Source: Perca fluviatilis (lineage: Eukaryota; Chordata; Actinopteri; Perciformes; Percidae). Taken from it: DNA of 64,000 nt. The notes under the pieces are model-generated. The model was not told the DNA's origin, made no database searches, and saw nothing but the letters and a program-made list of their open reading frames with translations. Every line of letters starts with the position of its first letter. Within the stretch, counting starts at the first letter, position 1. Below, piece by piece: positions 57,120 through 64,000 of the stretch. The stretch lies in assembly GCF_010015445.1 (NCBI RefSeq), contig NC_053134.1, positions 16,490,629 to 16,554,628 on the forward strand. Direction: 5' to 3'. A program made the translations under genes and the position numbers.

Positions 57120-59480
57120 GTCTGTGCCATAAGCCTTTCTTGTTGTCCAATAACACGGTGAGCCATGTTCTTATATTTCGGTGAACATGGGCAGTGTGGT
57201 TTCTTTTAAGCCAATCCTATCTGCCAAAAATACTCACCAGCACATTAAAAACTCATTAGTCCGCTGCAAATACAGTATTATCCTGTGTCTCTTTAATGTG
57301 TGCTAGACAAACTACAGTGCCCTGCTTTTTAGAATTTTTTTGTTTTTTTTAAGTTTTTAAAAGTGTTTACTTATCTTCAGTCGGAACAAATGAGCCACAG
57401 TGTCACAGGCAGGGTGGGGAAGTCGGAAGGTATTTGGAGAGGGATTGACACAATGTTGGCTTTGGTCTTTCCATGGAACCGAGAAGAAAAATATAGCATA
57501 ACCTTTGCATTGTTGTTTAAAGTCGAAATTAAATCAAAATTGTAAGTCCTCCTAAATATATGTCGTAAAGGGAGAAATATCTTCAATCAGCATAAGTTTA
57601 TAATCATCAAATAAATCTGCATTTGTAGCCTATACAGAGTTTTAACTTGTTCCAGTCAGGAGCACCCTACAACAGTTGATAGCACTTCTCCTAGCATCAC
57701 CGGCCCTCAAATATGAGTTAAACACTGCCACGGGAAATACACATTCAAGATGCCTAAAGCTGGAATGATGTTTCCACTAATATGTCCAAAAAACATTTTA
57801 TACTATTTTTATATATTTTTTTAAATAGGAAAGAGTGTGCACTATAGTGGCAGTAGAATTATAGTTTATGTTTCCTTAGTTACAGTAGCATTATAGTTTA
57901 TGTTTCCTTACATAAAGAGTGAAACAAAGTAAAATTTCAGTTTCCCGCATTTAAACCCACAGACAGACCCCTCAAAATAAGAGCAGTGAGACACTCTTAT
58001 TTGTGACTGTTACAAAGATGGCCTTCCTCTGTTAGAAAAGATATATGAGATGGAAGATACAAAGCCAAGGCTCTTAATAAAAATCATCCATTTTTGTCAG
58101 AGCTGGCCAGCGGAAAATTTGCAGCAGCATCAATAGACAGCATTTTCAGATTGTGTGATTAGTGTAATGTCACCTGTTTCCTGGTGGTACCAATAAAGCA
58201 CGTAGTTTTATCATGGGGACGTCATATGCCATCTTATCTTGTCTCCGTTGTGTGAAAGTGGGTATTCAGCATGACTGACATGACTGGCTGCTGCAGTTTC
58301 TCTCCTGTCGCTTGGTTACCCCCCACTTGTCAGCCAGCTCCCATCATGCCACATGCATCTACAGCTGTGTAAGCTGTGGGCAACGTACACCTTGTCACCA
58401 GCAAGAGCATGATAATATGCCCATGAGTTAAAAGCGCAGGCTGTCGCGTCCTAAACAACGCACCTCTTCTCACACGTAGAAGCACAGGCACACTTTTCTT
58501 TTTCTTTACGCCTGTCAGATCACATATCTATTCAGCACCAACTACACTGTTAAAGACGGTCTCACTGTCTGACCACTCCTTGACTCTAAATGCCACATAA
58601 TCCAATCACTGCACAGGTTGTGGTGTGAAATGAGAGGCAGCACACACACACTAATATGATCTTTTACAGTCTGTTGGAGGGAAGAAATACGGAGCAAGAG
58701 GATGGCTTACCTTGATAAGCAGAGGAACCTCTCTTGTTTTTACACAATTCAACTATGGATACACACTACGAAGATGTATCTTCTCCCACCAGCCACATGT
58801 TTTTCAAAGGACCCCTTTCTCCTTTCTTCTCCTCCCCACTCCATCTCCTGCTTCCTCCATCAGTGTCACCAATTGCTTTTTTCCAGCATGCTTTTAAATT
58901 AGTCTGTCTCCCCATCTTCGCCTCTCATGTTATTTTCATAGAAGGCAATCCAAAGTGGATTGCATGTTAATTCAAATATGGCATCACTGTCTCTCACAAG
59001 AGATGGTGGACAGAAAGCAATTGGAGCCAAGGAACAGGGTAGACATGTCTCGCAGACGAGCCCCAAATGTGTCTCCTGCTGGGCAGAGTGACAGAAAATG
59101 CAAATAATTTCCGAGTCTCACTTAGCCGGTGTCTAGACGCTGCACTCTTGACTTTTAAGCTACAGCAAACTTTTTTTATAACAATATATTTGTGCATAGT
59201 AGTTATTTCAAAACCCTCTCATTTTATTTATAGGTCACTAACTTCACAAAGGGTTTTGTTTATTATGCATCAGAGAAAGTTACAAAAAAAACTATGATTA
59301 AAGTTGTACTTAATTTGGAAGAAGGAATATACACACATAGTGTACACACACTAAAGGAAAAAAAAACAAATCCTGGCCCTCAACTCTTGTAGCCATGCCA
59401 TGAATGCACAAGCAGCAAGGCTGTTCCTTGGTTACAGCCATGTTGATGAACATCTACATCCAATATGTTGCTCCATTGAT
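57120..59480. other. Unassigned stretch with a short tandem duplication
   Basis: A 28-base unit (CAGTAGAATTATAGTTTATG plus TTTCCTTA) at 57851-57878 is repeated with one mismatch at 57883-57910. Otherwise I see no gene. Frames at 58702-58970 overlap in all three phases, which reflects a pyrimidine-rich stretch at 58810-58860. Confidence 0.4.
57851..57910. repeat. Two-copy tandem duplication, 32-bp period
   Basis: Two 28-base units with a single A/C difference, separated by a GTTA spacer. Confidence 0.75.
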
Positions 59481-59489
59481 TCTTCATTA

Positions 59490-59720
59490 TTCCAATTCCC
59501 TTGACTATTTCAATGTGGCATGGCAGCAAGATGTACACAATTAATTTGTGCTTTCTATTAAAATCGAGTCATTAAAAGCATGCTGCACAACAATTTATAA
59601 TCAAAATATCAGCACCAGCGAGAGGTGAGTCTCATTAGTATTGGTGCCATGTGCTGTTTATTTCCTTGACTAATTTAAACAGCCAGTTTTAGCTGTTGCT
59701 GTGATGAGTTATGTACTGCA
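59490..59720. promoter_or_regulatory. Candidate conserved regulatory element (motif-based only)
   Basis: Dense homeodomain/Hox-like motifs: CACAATTAATTTGTGC (an inverted-repeat-like pair around TTAATT) near 59536, AAAATCGAGTCATTAAAAGC near 59560, CAATTTATAATC near 59590, GACTAATTTAAAC near 59669. No coding frame. The motif density is the only evidence. Confidence 0.25.
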
Positions 59721-60079
59721 CATATGTGTACATACTGTACATTCATTTGTCCTAAAAGGTACGGACCTCTCCAGTCATCTCTCCGTCAGCTCTGCAAAGA
59801 CTTTTTTTTTTCATTTAACAAATATTAGTTGTGCTTTATGTGGTTGAAGTTGAACGATGATGGCATGTGGCTTTTAGTTGCTTATCAGGATTTGAAAATC
59901 ATCTCACCAGACTCCTGCTTAGCATGGCCGGTCAACGTTTTCATATGTGTAAACATCAGAGTAAACACCAAGGAAAAGGTGAAGATGGCTGTCAGCTACG
60001 ACCTATGGCTACGATCCTAACTACGTGAGTGCCGGTGCCATTTAACCGAGTGACTCTTTTTCTGTTTGCCGATCTGGTG

Positions 60080-60195
60080 GCCACATTCTACTTTATGATG
60101 AATAATGCACACGTTTAGGGAGCTGATGGGATAACATTTCACTAGAATTGTACCTCGTACATTTTCATGTGACAAATAAAAATGGATTGATTTGA
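60080..60195 (+). repeat. Possible LINE-type 3' tail
   Basis: ATTTTCATGTGACAAATAAA followed by TGGATTGATTTGA resembles the end of L2/CR1-type LINEs (…TGTGACAATAAA plus short TTGAT units). The 5' limit is unclear. Confidence 0.3.
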
Positions 60196-60369
60196 CATTG
60201 ATAATTAGCTCTGGCATGATAAAACTGTGATTATCAGTGCCATTGACAGGTGAAGTCAAATGCACAGTAATGTTCCAGCCGGCTGATGTTCCCCCTTGGC
60301 ACTGAATTGCTAAAGTATCGGTCTTTTGTCGGTATCGGTGTTAAATGTACAGTGTCTCAGACATAGATC

Positions 60370-60620
60370 CATGCAGCGATAATGAGACACAATTGATTAG
60401 CTTTGCTTCTCAAACAAGCCCTTCACGAGGAAATTGAAATAACGTGATTAATGGTGTTTTGAGATTGGGATCTAGTGGTATTCACATAATCATCAGGGGA
60501 GCATTTGCTATTTCCATTGCTGTGTTGTCTATGTGAAGGGCAGCCCTACACTTACGTCAGCCCGTCTGTCTGATTGTGTTGCATTGTCTTAAACTCTTGA
60601 TTACTTAAATGCGTTAAAAT
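60370..60620. promoter_or_regulatory. Candidate conserved regulatory element (motif-based only)
   Basis: CACAATTGATTAGC near 60388 and GTGATTAATGG near 60443 are homeodomain-type sites within repeat-free sequence; CATAATCATC follows near 60485. No gene signal. Confidence 0.2.
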
Positions 60621-61515
60621 TATTGGACCGATAATGTAGAGAGTTGTAATTCTGCATCAAAGTGAAAATGTCTTGGGGAAAAACATTAAGAATAACAATA
60701 ATACACAGAGGACACAGAGGGGGAGCTTTACAGTTTTACAAAACTAGCAATTACACATCTTTCTGCTAATGCCATTAGATAAACTAATCAAATTTGTCTG
60801 TAAAGTTTTTAAAAACCCTGAATACTTTGTTTCAACGTACTTCTTTATAACATTAAAAATGCATGACTAATAAGCAATATTACTAAGTATTACTAGTATA
60901 ACCTAATGTCTTCGATCACATTTGATTGACCGTGGCCTGGCACCAACAGTATTACTTAATTCTGATGGGTGAGAAGACTAAAGACAAAAACACAAATAAG
61001 GAAATATAACTTAAAATAGGTTTTCATTGCTCAAAGTAAGAAACTCTCAATGAAAATAGGCTTTTAAAACCTTTCATGCTGTCTCAAGGATATCATTCTC
61101 GGAATAAGTAAAAAACATTCTCATGTTGTACTACATTTGCTAGTGAATTGCACATTAACAAAGAAAATGGCCAAAGTTGTAAAAAACTGTAATCCTCCAT
61201 TTCCTAATGGACCTTAAAACTGTTCCTAATTGAATGTAGTAGATTGAAAGTGGGATTTGTAATTGTCGAGGCTGGATGAGATGAATTGACATACACATCT
61301 TGGATGGTTAGACAAAGTTAAACATTGACTGCGGCTGAATAGTGATTTCAGTATGTTGTCAATTGGTTAAGAGGTTATTGCTATACGTTAAAAATAAATT
61401 AAGACAGAATAATAAAAGAATTATGTGCAGGAAAGAGAAGAGACTGAGGGGCATATACAGTACATAGCCTTTATAATATAAATAATGTAAAACCAACAAG
61501 TCAAAACACTGTTCA
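60620..61515. other. Unassigned non-coding stretch
   Basis: AT-rich sequence; no gene, no clear repeat. Confidence 0.4.
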
Positions 61516-61520
61516 CAATT

Positions 61521-61930
61521 TTAAGAGTTGGTGTCAGTGGGGGTCCTAGGGAGGCGCCCAGGCATCCTTACCAGATGCCTGAACCACCTCAACTGGCTCC
61601 TTTCGACGCGAAGGAGCAGCGGCTCTACTCCGAGCTCCTCACCGATGACTGAGCTTCTCACCCTATCTCTAAGGGAGATGCTAGCCACCCTCCTGAGGAA
61701 ACCCATTTCAGCCGCTACCAGATGGTGATGTAGGAAACTAGGATGGACTCGATGATGGCAGTGTAGAAGTGCACTATCATCGACTTTGGCAGCTTGAACT
61801 TCTTCAACTGTCACAGGAAGTACATCCTCTGCTGTGCTTTTTTGATGGTTCCACTTGAGGTCCTGGGAATGATGGAGCCCAGTAAGCGGAAGGACTCCAT
61901 AGTGTTGAATGGGGAGTCACACAGGGTGAT
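61521..61930 (-). pseudogene. Chimeric LINE ORF2 C-terminal remnant
   Basis: Two different reverse-transcriptase C-termini are joined on the minus strand. The upstream part (about 61930-61727) reads KKAQQRMYFL, stop, QLKKFKLPKSM, HFYTAIIESIL, ITIW, which I recognise as the conserved region after the RT domain in CR1/L2/Rex1-type LINEs. The stop replaces an Arg (a CGA to TGA change is consistent). The downstream part (61727-61535), in another phase, reads EMGFLRRVASISLRDRVRSS, GVEPLLLRVERSQLRW, GHL-like RHLVRMPGRLP, the C-terminus of a second fish LINE group. It ends early. An open frame of 97 codons (61521-61814) crosses the joint but reads the upstream part out of phase. It is dead sequence. 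Confidence 0.72.
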
Positions 61931-61959
61931 TGGGGCGGGTAGGGCAAGTGGCAATTATG

Positions 61960-64000
61960 GGTTAATGGTAACTATATAATAATCATAAATCATTTGTTTG
62001 CCAATATGAGCCACCATAAACTCCTGGTCATATCAGACCAAGTAAGGCTCTAGCAGCAAAACCACTGAGTGTGCTAAACTGAGCAAATGTGTGCTTTAAT
62101 GCAAATTAATTCAACTGTCCATTTGTAAGAGGAAAAGTGTGCAATTTCTTATTTTAAAATGAGTCTCACTTTAAAGGCCAAATTGTAGCTATAGGTTACC
62201 ATTTGTGCATTTTACTGCCAGCCACCCTGACCACCAGCGTTTCTGGATTCTTTGTCAATTAAGGCAATTTACTGAAGTTCATACGGAGATTTAAAACAAA
62301 GCTGTGTTAGTCTAAAGTAATTCCACATTTTGCACGTCACTGAATGTAAAATGTGCAGCGTCAACATAAAAAAGCACGCATTTGCATCAATGAAACTTCA
62401 TATAAAAACTTTTGAAAACCCCTGTAGTCAAAACCCCAGTATGTGGTCCATTTAACACGAATGAGCCATGCATACGCACACACAGTGAGAAGTTATGCCC
62501 TGGGACAACTAAAGCTACTGCCTGTCCTCTGCTTGTTCTACCACAAAAAGGTCACTGCATGATTTATGCACCTGTTTAGTGAGTTAGATGGGAACTGTTT
62601 GTGCTTTGGGGCACCTGACCCAATCGAAACGTAAAATATGAAAATGAAATTCTGTTCATGCATGGATTTACAAGGTTGAGCAGGTATTAAGCTGCCCGAC
62701 CGGGAGCAGCTGGATAAATACATGCTTTGTGTTTGTGTTCGTTTGTGTATACGTGTGTGTAATAATGTGTTCCCTCCAGTTGTGCCTGTGTGAGGTTGCA
62801 GTATCGGATCAGGTCAAAGAATAATGTGTAAGCCAACATTTGCATTAACAAAATTAAATATCAAGTCATCACATAGCATGATTTTTGCATGTGTTTGTGA
62901 TCCACTAGATAACGTTATCCATAAAAGTGCATGTGTACCCATATTTGTTTGGCCGTGTACACTTTACTCCATCGTTCATCAGATGCTAGCATCTGTCTTG
63001 ATGTGACGTGTATGTTGAAAACATGTATTCTTTAACAAGGCACTCACAGGGGAGCGACACAGATGGGTTTTGACTTCCTAATGCTTCTGGATGGCCATGG
63101 ATGATGTTATTCTAGTTGACAAGCTGCTCCATTGCTGCTGTAATCAAATACCACCTGCATCCTCTTTTTCATAAAAATTTGAATTTTCTTGTCAATGATT
63201 AATTCAATTAATTTAGTGGTGGCCTACATTTCGAAAAGGGAGAAGTTGGCAGGATTCCCAAAAGCGGTTTTCTTGTGAAACTTACAACAGACCGTAGATG
63301 AATACATTTTGAGAACATTAATAAAACATGACAAGTGTGTACCGTATCCTCCCCTGTGATCGGTGTGGTGTTAAGACTTTTATAGTGTCTTGTTGGATAC
63401 ATCAAGCACACTTCAACTTATCCAGACGGATATCTACATTTATATGAATATTGGTCCTACAAAATCCCATAGCATGTTTTCTCATGCATTTATTAAGTAG
63501 CTACACTTGCAAAAATTTAATTTATGAACATATTGGAAGTTAATGATATTGAATTGAATAAAACAAATGTCTTCTGCACTCTGGAGCTTTTAATTGAGAG
63601 CACGAGGCAGTGCATTTGAGATAACGCATTCATGCCAGAGGTAAATAGATGGTACTTGTGTGCACAAGCTTGTTTAGCATGACAGCTGTGTTAGATACAT
63701 TACTGCATTAAATCAAACCCAGTTACTGCCAGCTCATTGCCCCCATGCCCCGAGAGGTGTGTGATGCAAACACACAAGTACACAATCCCTCAGCATTACT
63801 GTGTCGAGGGGAGACAGCTTATAATATGCAATGTGAAAACGGAGGGGACAGATGTTTATTTCCATATGCATCTTCTGAATATTCAACATTGTTGGCATGA
63901 TCCTGGAAACATGGACGTAACAACTTAACATAAATCTTCATTTAAGATATCTTTAACAGGCACAGTAACTCCTTTGTTACAGTTACGCAGTGCTTTTTGA
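61960..64000. other. Unassigned non-coding stretch to the end of the window
   Basis: No gene or recognisable mobile element. Frames of 60-67 residues are scattered on both strands. Around 63580-63760, TTTTAATTGAGAGC and CATTACTGCATTAAATC give a weak homeodomain-motif patch that I do not call separately. Confidence 0.35.

Noticed and set aside
60300..60345. GTATCGGTCTTTTGTCGGTATCGG as a hAT terminus
   Set aside because: Too short, with no matching end or duplication.

Overview
This window reads as non-coding nuclear DNA from a teleost fish, most likely a percomorph. It is either intergenic sequence or the inside of a very large intron. The case rests on repeats I recognise on sight: a fossil Tc1-family transposon, several hAT miniature elements (MITEs) with 8-bp target-site duplications (TSDs), a set of MITEs flanked by TTAA, tRNA-headed SINEs of a type common in fish, a V-SINE (DANA-like), LINE 3' tails, and long (TG)n, (CT)n and poly-T tracts. 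I recognised no host protein-coding exon, rRNA, functional tRNA, CRISPR array or prokaryotic operon. The open reading frames are short, overlap one another on both strands and match nothing I know, except the transposon remnants.

Layout. 1-1.3 kb: a CpG-rich hairpin block and a hAT MITE (435-1266) containing a LINE-type 3' tail. 2.7-9.2 kb: hAT ends near 2.7 and 7.1 kb, then a dead Tc1-type transposase on the minus strand (8043-8972). 10.4-10.6 kb: a SINE with an internal inversion. 17.3 kb: an intact hAT MITE with perfect TSDs. 18.7-21 kb: a fish repeat, a perfect 44-bp palindrome centred on a CRE octamer, and a further repeat block. 23-32.4 kb: four TTAA-type MITEs and one with 20-bp inverted ends; the last TTAA element carries a nested SINE. 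35-38 kb: long poly-T and (TG)34 tracts. 40-48.5 kb: a small inverted-repeat element, a ~300-bp direct duplication, a hAT MITE containing an X-box-like site, a V-SINE, another antisense SINE and LINE tails. 51.6-57.1 kb: a palindromic-end MITE, another TTAA-type end, a CpG-rich block, an old repeat shared with 45.1 kb, and a hAT end. 61.5-61.9 kb: a chimera of two LINE ORF2 C-termini.

The single-copy-looking sequence between the repeats has patches rich in homeodomain, POU, Fox and RFX-like motifs (for example 3.3, 43.1, 54.1, 56.5, 59.5 and 60.4 kb). That would suit a regulatory gene desert or a long intron of a developmental gene, but conservation cannot be tested from one sequence, so these are low-confidence calls. 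I found no clear new biological system. The items most worth a second look are the CRE palindrome, the inverted SINE, the chimeric LINE, the nested TTAA element, the local duplication and the X-box inside a MITE.
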